Positions 53,111-64,000 of a DNA stretch of 64,000 nt are shown in pieces (within the stretch, counting starts at the first letter, position 1; each line of letters begins with the position of its first letter). The position numbers were made by a program, and so were the translations under genes. A model generated the notes under the pieces. The model had not been told where the DNA came from, ran no database searches, and worked only from the letters and a program-made list of their open reading frames with translations. The stretch spans positions 82,455,978-82,519,977 of the forward strand of contig OY294068.1 of assembly GCA_958510875.1 (NCBI GenBank), written 5' to 3'. Origin of the DNA: Endomychus coccineus (Eukaryota > Arthropoda > Insecta > Coleoptera > Endomychidae).

Positions 53111-56100
53111 TCTCTGTATATAGGGGGATGGAAACTAGAATTATGAGCGGGTTTCTGGCATAAAATTGGGCTCAACACTTACCAAGCGATTTCCAAAAGA
53201 ATGGGAAATTCCTCAGAAACATTGGATTGAAACAAAAGAAATTTGCAAGGTTCACGGGTAGAAATATATCTATTTCCCAGATTTCGCGCTATGGGTGTAC
53301 GAATACTGTACACTTCCGAATAATACTGATATATCAGATAATAGGTCACTTTTGACTGTGTTCCGACTAAACGAAAATTCGATGTGCAGAGGGCACTGAG
53401 AACTATCTTTTTGACTTGTTCAGTGACACGACTGATATTTCAGTGACTACCTTGGGTGTGAAGTTGAAACACTTTGTGGGCAAAATTCTGTATCTCTAAA
53501 AATCCGTACCTGCATGAGTTTTTGAATTTCGGGTCACCTTACCGTTCTCTCTCTATTTTTGGTTGAAGTAACACATAAATAATTTGGGCTGCAACTATAC
53601 AAGATATGAGGAAAACTAGATCCTGGTTTTGGCTTTTGACTTATTAGCCGTAGTTTGACTCCGAGTGCATTCTGTGAAGAAAAAATATCAATTTGATTAT
53701 TGTCCATAAGGGTACAGTAAATTTACCTTAACTCTCAAGTCATTCCTTAACATATTCAACTAAAGACCAGACCACTGAATCCACCCTAAATAGAAACTAG
53801 TTACTACAGGAACATACTTCTCTAAAAAAATTGTACTATGTATCCGGGCTAATCTCAGAGTGCATTAACGAGCTCTAACTTTATTTGAGAACAAGAATGA
53901 ATATAGTACCTTCTGACTGCAATTCCGGAAGCCTTAGCTTTCCTTTATGTATATAAGTCTTTAAATCAAACAATGCAAATTATATTATTTCTGTGTTACT
54001 CAACTTAATGACAAAAAGAATACTAAGCAATTTAAGCAGATAATTTACTCGAATCTAAAATCTTTATTGTAAGTTAAATCTAATTTAGAGGAATTTGTAA
54101 AGAAAATCGCTAAGACAGTTGGGACCAACTTGTCCTCTTTAAATTTATGTTCTGAAAATGGCTAGGTTATTCATAAATTTTGAACAAATAACAACAATGA
54201 ATGACACCGATCTAGTACGCTAGATATCTGCTTTCCTTATAAGGTTCACGGACAGGGGCATACTCAGAATAATTTCATCGCTGCGTTTACTTAACTTTCC
54301 TTCATTTAAGTTATTTGGTTAATAATAATTCCCGAATCATTACATCACGCTAACATTCTAAGAAAGAGCGGGGTTCTGAAGGAACCACTCTCTTTCGTAT
54401 ACTCAGTAAAGTACTCTTGATCAACCTACAAACCTAGATTCACACAGGAATCCGGGATACGAGACCCACTTTTAAGATCACTTACACAGTTATACCCACA
54501 CAAAAAAAATAATAATCCCAAATACATGCTAAAATTTTCTTCCAAACCTCGTCATCGCTTAAGCGCTGTGATTGAGTTCGAAAAAGTTCCGTGACACACT
54601 CCACTGATTGAACGGAAAGAGGCCCACTAACCCGCACTTACACTTGGTGTTTGGACTCGTGGCGTCGCTGGTGACGGGGTAAAGTCGTTTCCAACCAAAC
54701 GGTCAAACGTGTATGATTCGTCGGCAGTAGTCATGTGTAACTCGGACTTCCATTAGAAGGAAGACATGGAGCTTCCATCGGTTCCGCGGCGGCTTCAACC
54801 ATACAGGCGGCAGGTACTCGACTGGAGCTGGATCAGAGGTATCCCAAGTCAAACAACGAAATAAACCATAATAACAAAAATAAACGTTCCATTTAACGCA
54901 CGGGTTCAATCCTCCGCGGTTACTGCACTGCAGCCCATTCTTCCTGGGTTCCTCTTCTCCAGGTCTTCTCCTTTTCCCAACCAAAACATAAGGATTAAAA
55001 CAGAGCTGGTACTCCTCCATCGGAAATCTTATAATATTAATATATATATATAGGTTCTGACTACCACCGATGTCCACACTCAACCACTCTTGGTGAAGAT
55101 AGTACCCACACTTCCCCTGGATCCAGACTGATTCGTGATGATCCTTTGTTGTCTGTGTCGCTCTATTCACTGCAGACCGCGCGTTCAGTAATACGCTGAT
55201 TATTATTCTTGCCGTTAACTTCCATAAACCTAAAAAATTTCACACAACACAAAAAAAAATTGGAGTTCGGCCACTTGTCTACTTTCAGCTTGTAGCCCTA
55301 AGCGATGAGGTACCTATCGTACATAGAAAGAAAGATATTACCAACCCGCATATTGTTTCGGCTGTAATAAACCCGAACAAAACAAGCTAGGTTTTTCAGA
55401 ACTACAAGAAAAATGAATCCCTCCAATTTGGGATGATTTTATGAAGATATGAAATTCGACTTCCTTCAACGTAAATAGGCGCGAGGTTATTCAAAGGTTA
55501 CTGTCTAACATGTTACATCTATCACATAATTCCCAAACTAGAAAAATACTATATATCATGCAGGTAATACAAGCTGTCACACCAGAAACACAAATGCAAC
55601 TTCACAAGAACAAAAAATAGTATATTCCGGCTTTTTCTCTCTTGGCTAGGGTATTGGTCAGTCTGTCCTTGTCGGAACCGCGCACCACTTTCCCTGTTAT
55701 TAGGGCTACCCACTATGCACCTAGCGATTTTCGTCACTAGCGTTGGCCAGTCTTCCAAAAGTAGGGGGAGGCTCCACATCGTTGTTAACCGGGACATACT
55801 CGACAGCATTCCTTTTTGGTTTCCAAAACTCAAAACGATAATCAAAATAACAAACAATAAAACTTATGGATATGGAGGTTCGATCAAAATCTGGGTTCCA
55901 TCGTCATCAGCCTGAATGGTATCGTCGCCCAAAGGCAATGATTTATTGATTTCTGTCCCGAACTGTTCGGACTCTGATCCATGCATAGGGAATTAATCAC
56001 CTTGAAAATTGTAAAATATAGTACCCTGAAATACTTCAACTCAAACAAAAAACTCTCGGGAATATTCGCTTACTCAATTCACTCAGCAAATAAGTTGCCG

Positions 56101-57048
56101 TACAAGGCCACCACTTAAAACATGTTCATCCAGAACATCGCCCCTTCTCTTTGCGCTAACTATAATCGTTAACGAGGGCATACCCAGATAGGACAGGACG
56201 TTTTCGGGACGTCCAGTTTATGTTCATTTTTGGTCCGAATGTCCCGCGCTATTAATAGGATGTCTTTGAGACGTCCAGAAACAGACGTCCGAACATCTAC
56301 GTTTCTGGTACGACTGTCTTTATTGTTCCAGAAAGTTGAAAACATAATTTGTGTATGAATATTTATTATAAAATTGATGTTTACAGATCTTTTTGAATGA
56401 ATAATGATATAAATAAAATAAAAAATATATGAACTGTGAATTTAATTGGTATATTAAACATAAATATTTTCTGTTGAAAAATTTATAAATACTGTCTTTA
56501 ATATCTTTTGATCACAACAAAAATATGAAATAAAAAATTTGTAGAAATGGTAATTATTATTTTTGAAAGCTGAGATCAATCAAAATAGGCGCCCTTTGCT
56601 CTTATGAAACCTGCCAACCGAGACTGTATTATTTCGTTGCTGCGTTGCATGTGGTTGCTCCACGACCAATCACAGTAAATTACGAGTTCTGACTGTTACG
56701 ACGAGTAGATCCCACATGCGACATTAGCTACTTTGATTTAGCGGTTGTCTACTTTTATTATAGCTTCTTTTCGTTTGATAGTTTTGTTAGAATTGAGTTG
56801 TTGAATAAGATATTTTACTTTTACCGCATATACGTCGTGTTGTTTACGATAACATCCATTCAAGCAAGGCAGTAAAAGGCACCGTGTCAACAGGAAAGGA
56901 AACGCTTGGGATCTTTCGACAAGTGAGTAAAAGTTCAAGTGCAAAATAGTGGAGATGATGAATGTGTTTTTGTAGATATCAAGTAACGTTGTATTTTGTA
57001 GGTAAGTAGAGAAGAATATATAATATACCTTTCAGAAGAGAAGCAAAA
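53111..57048. other. Intergenic DNA, no gene supported
   Basis: AT-rich, stop-dense sequence. A 155-residue minus-strand ORF (54703-55170) has no family features. Around 56185-56340 the words ggacgtcc, gacgtcc and ggatgtc recur in both directions, suggesting a MITE-like piece. Confidence 0.45.
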
Positions 57049-58960
57049 ATGATGAAACATTACCTCCAAAAACATTATGTACGCGCCAAAAGGCGAACGG
57101 ATATTTCTCCCTATTTAAAAAAATCTGACTCTTGTCAAAGAGAGGATATTTCTAGACAATTTGATGAATTTTTAGATCACGATAATACAGGCACAGAGTT
57201 GCTTGTTGAATTTACACCTGCTTTCAGGTCTAGCAATAATATTTCAAATCGTACTGAAGTTCAAAACAAAGCTATTGTAGTGGATGAAGATATTTGTGCC
57301 AAATTGAGAAAGTGGGGTATCAAAAATAATATTACACATGTGGCATTACGGGAGTTACTTCAAATTTTGAATGTACCATTTTCTGATTTGCCTCCTGATC
57401 CTAGAACACTTCTGGTACATGCAGACATGTTAAACTAAAAAATGTTGAACCAGGACAGTATTCCCATTTCAGTTTGAGAGATTCTATTATAAAATTAGTT
57501 CAAAAATCTCCATATTCTTTTTTAGAAGACGAACCAATTGAAATTTGTATAAATGTTGATGGTTTACCACTATGCAAAAGTTCAGGAAGTCAAGTCTATC
57601 CAATACTCTGTAGTATTTAAAAAAATAAAAATAATGTTGATATGGTGGGAATTTTTGAAATGTAAAACCTAAAGATGCCAATTCTCTATTACAAGATTTT
57701 GTCGATGATGCTGTGAATGTAGTCAATAATGGAATAATGGAATTTTCCTGAACAATGTTCAGAAGCAAGTTAAAATAATTTCATTCATTTGTGATGCACC
57801 AGCAAAATCATTTATAACCTACACAAAAGGCCATTCGGGTGATGCATCATGTGCAAAATGTTATATTGAGGGTGAATATATAGAAAGTAGAGTTTATTTT
57901 CCGAGGATAAAAAATTTACATTTGCGAACAGATGCTGGTTTTAGACAAAAAAAACAGGACAGTCATCATACTGGCATCTCAGTGATTGAACAAATTCTTG
58001 GAATTAATATGGTAGACAGTTTTCCATTGGATTACATGCATTTGATTTGTCTTGGAGTTGTTAAAAAAATTGTTTCAACATTGTGGTGCTATGGTAAACC
58101 ATCAACAAAGTTATGTTTTCAGGAAATTTCAAATATATCTGATCTTTTACTCATTTAACAACAAAATATACCTTTAGAATTTAATCGTAAACCACGCTCC
58201 TTAAATGAGGTTAAAAGATGGAAGGCTACTGAATTTCGTCAATTTCTTTTTCACACTGGTCCCGTAGTTTTGAAAAAACATTTAAGTAAAGATGGGTATT
58301 TGAATTTCAATAAGTCTTCACATAGCTTGCATTATTTTGTCAAGTTCTAGTCATTTTATCTACATTGAATATGCATCTGATCTTTTAGAGTATTTTGTAA
58401 TTCATTCAGAATTTTATATGGTGTTGAAAATATATCACATAATATTCACAACTTATTACATATTGTCCAAGATGTCAAATGCCATGGTCCGCTGGATAAT
58501 TTTAGTGCATTCCCATTTGAAAATTATTTAGTCTGTATCGAAATTTATTCGGTAAGGTGATAAACCTCTAGCTCAAATAATTCGGAGAAAAAGTGAAATA
58601 GATTGTATTGAATCAAAGAATAGTTTTACGAAAGAATATGTTTTTCTCATTTATCATAATGAACATTTCAATGGACCTACACTGAATATCGATAATTGTA
58701 AGCAGTTTGAAAAAATAGTTTTCAAAAATTTTATAATTCAGGTTCAGGAACCAGATAATTGTTGTCGTCTACAAAATGGTAATATTGTTCTTATAAGGAA
58801 TATTATATTTTCTCAAAATGAATATAAAATCATTGCATGGATTCTTAGTAGATTGTTTGGGACCTCTTGAAATTATCAGTGCAGCAGAAATATTTGAAAA
58901 AGTTGTCAGAATATCATTTGAAAATAAATTTGTGGTTTTTTCCTCTTTTACATTCATTGA
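57049..58960 (+). pseudogene. CACTA/EnSpm-like (Tnp2-type) transposase relic
   Basis: Across several frames the segment shows an N-terminal helical domain (57049-57438), INVDGLPLCKSSGSQVYPIL near 57550, CDAPAKSF then KGHSGDASCAKC near 57800-57860, FPLDYMHLICLGVVKK near 58020, and a FNRKPRSLNEVKRWKATEFR block near 58180. Animal CACTA-type transposases show this order of DGLP, CDAPA, (L/F)D.MHL.CLG and RWKATEFR. Breaks occur at least near 57440, 57620, 58158 and 58345. It was a DNA cut-and-paste enzyme and is now inactive. Terminal repeats were not found by eye. Confidence 0.65.
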
Positions 58961-59311
58961 GTCATTGACTTTATCTTTACTTTTATATATTTACACGATT
59001 TTTTCAAAGATTTCCATCTCCATATTTTTTAGGTTTAGTGAATGAAACAGGATTGACGCTTTCAAAATCAAGCAACATTTTTATCAGCAATGTTATGTTG
59101 ATTGTTAAATAGAATAGAAAAAGTATTTCATTAACGAATTTACAATTTGAGAGTGAAATAATAACCGAATCATCATAATGATGATACATTAACATTGGAT
59201 ATTGTATATTCATATTTATTTTTTCAGTTAATTCAAGTGCCTGAGGAATATCAGATTTGTTGTTAAATAATGTTCATGATATGATTCTAACTGTTTGTTT
59301 TATACTATTAG

Positions 59312-60516
59312 AAAATGAACACTGACAACAAGCTGGACAGTTGTGAAATTTGATGACAACTCAGTAGAAACTGTCCCCACAGGATGGTTGATTGGCAATA
59401 CGTGTTCTTGGCCACCCTTTTCTCAAGAAAAAATTAAACATGCCATAAGGAAATCTGAAATGGTCAACACTTGCTGGCCAACATTCAAGGTAGATTTTTT
59501 CAAAAGTGCCACCTTTAGTTAGTATATTTTAATTCTTCAGAAAGAAAAATGGTACACAAAATATTAAATAAAATTACAGATGATTATATGAGTGCTAGGG
59601 TGAAAGCAAGGAAGGCAGAAGAAACCAGTGTTCTGAATTCAGGTACGGAGGGATTGGATGGTTTAAAAAAAATGAGGAATAGAAAACCTAAGATATTGAC
59701 CTCATCAGATTCTTCTAATGATGAAACACTCCTGCCACTTCCTCCAAAAATTCGAAAAGAATCCAAAATCAAAACTATTAGTGAGTAGACTCTTCAACAA
59801 ATTTACTTATATACCTTATATGATGCCAATATGCAGTTTCAAACCTATAAACTGATCGTCTATAGGATATAAAAACAACCAATTAATGTGTGACAAAGGG
59901 CCAAGACAATTGAAAATTTAGTGGCTTAATTTATCAAGATTCTTATAATTTCTGTTGTATTCGCGAATTCACCAACTTTTTTTTTCGACAGTCACTTCAT
60001 ACATCTTCAATTGTTTGTTGTCACTTTATACATCTATAGTTATTTCAGATTTCACAAAATCTACTAATATTCCAAGGTATAAAGAACATGAGACAGAAAA
60101 TCAAATTGAAAGAAATACTTCGACTAGCAGTAGTGGAATAGAGACTCCAATTCAAAGCCAATATGATGATCTATTTGGAAAAAGTGGAGGTATTTTTTAA
60201 ATTTGAATATATTGGTATATAACCAAAACCAAGTGCTCTCTTATTCAAATAGAAATAATCACCATGATTTAAGTTTCAGATGACCGAACAACATTTGCTT
60301 CCAAGAGTACTTTTACCTATGACGAACAAGTTGTTGATGACAATGACTTGTCATTTTCAAGAAACCACAGAGGTATAAACAAAATATAGTTCATTTCAGA
60401 TGTAAGTATGTATTATTCTTAAATGATTTAATTTTCAGGTGCAAAATCTAGTGCAGGCATTCCCAGATGCAATAACAGCTGTCCTCATTGTTGCACAATG
60501 CAACTGAAAATTGATG
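59312..60516 (+). pseudogene. DUF4806-type partner gene, exon-structured, truncated
   Basis: Five exon-like blocks with canonical borders are visible: 59312-59489, 59541-59780, 60059-60189, 60280-60372 and 60439-60516. Each has an AG before it and GT after it. The first gives SWTVVKFDDNSVETVPTGWL and the CSWPP....I..AI...E segment, typical from memory of insect proteins ending in DUF4806. A Ser/Glu-rich middle follows. The terminal DUF4806 domain is missing, and a TGA lies just upstream of the first conserved block. It lies 350 bases after the CACTA-like transposase in the same direction, so the pair may have belonged to one transposon. Confidence 0.5.
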
Positions 60517-61657
60517 GTAACTGATAAATGTGACTATGTTCTGATTTCATGAAAATATTTTAGTGTATCAGTGAATTAGAAATGTTAATTAAATATCAAT
60601 TGATGTGATAATCCCCAATATTTTCTATGTCAAAAATTATAATTGGTAAGTCAAATATTCAATTTGATATGAATAAGCTCTAACTCGTTATTCTCACAAG
60701 ATTTTAAACGTGCTTTGTTTATATGTCTGTCTGTCTTTCGTTTCAAAATTTGATATTCTTTATTCAAGCACTTGCAGGCATCTGATTAAGCTGAAATTTG
60801 GTAGGTGTTCATAATTCTGGTGACAATAAATATATTATGGAATTTTTCTTACAAAAAAATAGCGAACGAGTTTTGTGATTATGGTCCGATTCTATTCAAA
60901 ATTAATATGTGAGAGTTTTCAGGGTCAAAGATTTTATGAATTGTCTGTCAAAATTCATAAATTCAAATGGTGGATGAATTTTGTGATTATATGGGCTGAT
61001 TCTATTCTATTTAAAATTGGTATGTGGGGTTTTTGGGGTACGGATATTATGAATTATATTGCTCCTATAAGTCTTGCTTAAGGACTAAAAATTTTTAAAT
61101 AAAATTAAAAGTAAAAAAATATTTAAAGGCAAGCTCTTATTCAAATGCACTAAAAATTTCGAATAATTTATTTAGATGTGTGATTCAGGTTATTCTGTGA
61201 GTGACAGATTAAATAGCTTGTTTCTCAAGAATACCTATTTTTTTGTATTCCAACTGAAAGCTTTGCGCGGCAAGTTTTTTAATCTGATACTCACAGAATA
61301 ACCTATGTCAAACTCTTGCAATGAAATTATTTTTTAATTTTTAGTGCATTTGAATAAAAGCTTTCTTTAAATTTTGGTTTACTTTTATTTTATTTTTCTT
61401 TCCACTTATTATTAATGAGCTTTTCTCCCACTGAACGATTAAAACACTCTATACAATTTACCAACTGTTCTGTTTTTGAAGGTGCTGCTGATAAGGCAAG
61501 ATTGTCGCCAAATTACAAATCGACAGACACTTCAATTCAACTGTGGCTCAAGCGATCTTCTGAGCGTCTGAACGCCGACCAAAACAAGAAGTTTTAAGAT
61601 GAGGTGATGAGGTCCAGAACATAATTCATGTTTTAGTTCACCTACTTGAATAATATA
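60517..61657. other. Intergenic DNA containing a small MITE
   Basis: No gene is supported. The 60- and 68-residue ORFs here have no motifs. The hairpin element at 61101-61399 is listed separately. Confidence 0.5.
61101..61399. repeat. Hairpin MITE of about 300 bp
   Basis: Imperfect inverted arms, 61101-61220 and 61271-61399, share cttattcaaatgcactaaaa and aggttattctgtgag in mirror positions. No coding capacity. Ends and target duplication are unclear. Confidence 0.7.
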
Positions 61658-62142
61658 CAGGGTTTTCCATCTCAGACTAGCCACCCCGTATATTTCTTAT
61701 CCCATAGTGAGTGAAAAAATCTCCCGAAACATGTCGAATGATTTTGTTTGGGGGACATCTTTTGACGTATATTTGAGGCTTGAACGAGCAACCCCCTAAT
61801 AGGGGGCGCTTCAACCCCTCAAAATTGAATAGGAGAGAGGGGTTGAGTGATACATCATTTGAAAGGTCTTGGAAGCCTCTTTACAATGGTTGTGAAAAAC
61901 GTAAATTTGATGAACCGTTTTCGCCAAAAATTAATTTTGTTGCTCGAATGCACCTTGAATATTTTGGTTATTTGTACAATGTACATTTTTATTAAGTCTT
62001 TTTTACAAACTTAAACAATCTTCAAAAAATCACATTCGTGAAAAAATTGAATTGTGTTGTCATGCTTATAATGAAAAAAATTAAATCTGCGTGTTTAAAT
62101 CAAATGTTCAAATTGTCCTCCATTGACTTCCATACAATAATA
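61658..62142. repeat. Left TIR of Tc1/mariner-type element
   Basis: About 485 bp, mirrored by 63337-63830 with scattered mismatches and small indels. It ends in ccatacaataata, the complement of sequence inside the transposase gene. Confidence 0.85.
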
Positions 62143-62311
62143 CATTCTCTCAAACTAATAAATAAAAAAACAGCAAAAATTTCCTTATGTTGCCTTCATT
62201 TTTTGTTCTTAGAAGGTGTTTATCTGGTTTTAACGTTTCTTCGATCATTTCATGATTTTAATCATTCTGTTGAGTTACTACTTTGCTGATTTGTTTAAAA
62301 TTTCAAAAAAT

Positions 62312-63383
62312 ATGGTGTACACATTGCAAGAACGTGTTGAGCTGGTTAGCCTTTATTACCAAAATCAAAATTATGCCCGAGCGGCTGCAAGAATATTTAA
62401 CGAAAACCATCCTGAACGTAGCGTTCGCCATAAGTACGTAATGGAATTGATTTCAAAATTTGTGGAGACGGATTCAGTAATGGATAAAAAAAAGGCACCC
62501 ATTGGAATTGTTAATGATGAAGGAACAGCTGTGGCGGTATTGGGACATGTCCAACTTATGCCAAACACGCAATCTGTACGACAACTTTCTGCAGCTTCCG
62601 GTATTAGCCAATCTAACGTTTTCAGAATTTTACATAAACACAAGTTCCATCCGTACAAAATTAAATTAATTCAGGAATTAAATGATGATGATTGGGATCG
62701 AAGGCAAGAGTTTTGCGAAATTATGGTCGAGCGTATCAACAATAACCCAAATTTCTTGTACAACGTTTGCTTTTCTGACGAATGCACTTTTTTACTTAAT
62801 GGAGAGGTTAACCGGCATAACTGTAGAATTTGGAGCGATACAAATCCTCATGTATTTCGAGAAGCTCACACTCAACATCGGGAAAAGCTAAACGTTTGGA
62901 TAGGAATTTTGGGAGACCACCTAATTGGACCTCCGTTTATTCCTGGTAATTTAAATGGCGAAATTTATCTTGAAATGTTGGAAACTGCGATTGATCCGTT
63001 AATAACTGAACAATCAGAAAACGATCCTCTACTACTTGAACAACAATTGCATTTCCAACAAGATGGAGCTCCTCCTCTACGCCGCACCAGTTCGCCAATA
63101 CCTCAATTTGCAATACCCCGGTCGTTGGATTGGGAGAAGAGGTCCTATGAAGTGGCCTGCCCGATCTCCTGACCTGAACCCTCTGGACTTCTTCTTGTGG
63201 GGCCATCTTAAGTCCAAGATTTTTGTGACTCACCCTGAAAATTTGGACGAACTACGCCAACGAATTGTAAATGAGTGTCGTCAAATAACTCCAATTATGC
63301 TGAACCATGTTAGAGACGGTTTTCAGTCAAGATTGTATTATTGTATGGAAGGCAATGGAGGACAATTTGAACATTTGATTTAA
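62312..63383 (+). pseudogene. IS630/Tc1/mariner-superfamily transposase, one frameshift
   Basis: From ATG 62312. The N-terminal helix-turn-helix is of the DUF4817 kind (TLQERVELVSLYYQNQNYAR). The catalytic core has NVCFSDECTF (first Asp), LHFQQDGAPP (second Asp) and SPDLNPLDFFLWGHL (third acidic site). A one-base break near 63075-63100 moves the last 100 residues to another frame, ending at 63383. Otherwise it is well preserved, about 355 codons. The last 15 or so codons lie inside the right TIR. An upstream in-frame extension from 62252 has no support. Confidence 0.88.
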
Positions 63384-63830
63384 ACACGCAGATTTAATTT
63401 TTTTCATTGTAAGCATGACAACACAATTCAATTTTTTTACGGATGTGATTTTTTGAAGATTGTTTAAGTTTGTAAAAAAGGCTTAATAAAAATGAGTTTG
63501 TACATTGTACAAATAACCAAAATATTCAAGGTGGCGCATTCGAGCAACAAAATTAATTTTTGGCCAAAACGGTTCATCAAATTTACGTTTTTCATACACC
63601 GTTGTAAAGAGGCTTCCAAGACCTTTCAAATGACGAATCACTCAACCCCTCTCCCCTATTCAATTTTGAGGGGTTGAAGCGCCCCTTATTAGGAGGTTGC
63701 TCGTTCAACCTTCAAATATACGTCAAAAGATGTCCCCCAAACAAAATCATTCTACGTGTTTCGGGAGATTTTTCCACTCACTATGGGATAAGAAATATAC
63801 GGGGTGGCTCGTCTGAGATGGAACACCCTG
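63337..63830. repeat. Right TIR of Tc1/mariner-type element
   Basis: About 494 bp, the inverse of 61658-62142. It includes the 3' end of the transposase gene. The remaining bases to 64000 show nothing recognisable. Confidence 0.85.
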
Positions 63831-64000
63831 TATAACATTTTGATTCATATTTCCATTTTATTTGCCCTGTCCTATTTTTTCAGTTTTTATTGAACTACTA
63901 ATGATGTTTATGCATATGAGTATCTGTCCACAAAAAGTTATGAAAGACAAATAAGCTATTTATTTTCCATATAACACCAATATTTGCTTTAAGTGTGTTC

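Larger units (their letters stand above)
61658..63830 (+). mobile_element. Tc1/mariner-type transposon with long TIRs
   Basis: 2,173 bp bounded by TA on both sides (61656-61657 and 63831-63832). Ends are CAGGGTTTTCCATCTCAGAC and its partner GTCTGAGATGGAACACCCTG. Inverted repeats extend about 490 bp (61658-62142 and 63337-63830). It encloses one transposase gene. Confidence 0.92.

Noticed and set aside
54703..55170. 155-residue minus-strand ORF
   Set aside because: No domain, compositional signal or neighbour supports it; the sequence looks like random read-through in decayed DNA.

Overview
The window looks like a transposon-dense, AT-rich arthropod (most likely insect) chromosome. The evidence is the repeat complement itself: BEL/Pao, Gypsy, CR1-like, LOA/I-like, Penelope, Tc1/mariner and CACTA-like elements, plus two Polinton (Maverick) virus-like elements. 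There is no clear single-copy host gene, rRNA or tRNA. The species cannot be told from the sequence.

Region 1-9115 is the right-hand part of a Polinton (element 1). It carries a conserved Polinton-associated protein and a packaging ATPase on the minus strand. Running the other way are a phospholipase-A2-domain protein, an adenain-like protease, an F-box-like protein, the minor capsid protein, a tiny overlapping gene and the major capsid protein, followed by a nonsense-mutated orphan gene. A perfect 1.8-kb (CA)n array and a satellite-built terminal repeat close the element. Several genes are frameshifted. It abuts a Penelope-like fragment (9116-9890).

Region 9.9-26.7 kb holds mostly decayed DNA. 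It contains a CR1-like non-LTR element (about 15.2-19.3 kb), a 1.25-kb fold-back element (20670-21922) and a small antisense Gypsy integrase relic (24.8-25.1 kb). A BEL/Pao element with 309-bp LTRs and a 5-bp target duplication spans 26683-32451. Region 32457-33315 is the ORF1 end of a LOA/I-like retrotransposon whose ORF2 resumes at 46015.

Between those halves sits Polinton element 2 (33316-46008, 12,693 bp). Its ends are fixed by AG...CT termini and a 6-bp duplication, cctgac, on both sides. It is nearly intact: ATPase, conserved protein, fibre-like protein, integrase with chromodomain, PLA2-domain protein, protease, minor capsid, small overlapping gene, major capsid, an MSV199-like gene with a 50-nt intron, and an antisense membrane protein. 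It has no DNA polymerase B.

The most interesting signal is shared by both Polintons. The PLA2-domain gene ends with the heptamer A AAA AAC in frame, then exactly six bases, then stop. The protease lies in the -1 frame directly after it and has no ATG of its own. This predicts a programmed -1 frameshift making a PLA2-protease fusion, analogous to retroviral Gag-Pro. A second shared novelty is a 48-59 residue ORF overlapping the capsid genes, with an N-myristoylation-like start.

Region 46-64 kb holds the rest of the LOA/I-like element, another non-LTR scrap, a Penelope 3' scrap, a second fold-back element (52212-53110), a CACTA-like transposase relic with an exon-structured DUF4806-type partner (57.0-60.5 kb), a small hairpin MITE, and a Tc1/mariner-type element with about 490-bp inverted repeats (61658-63830).
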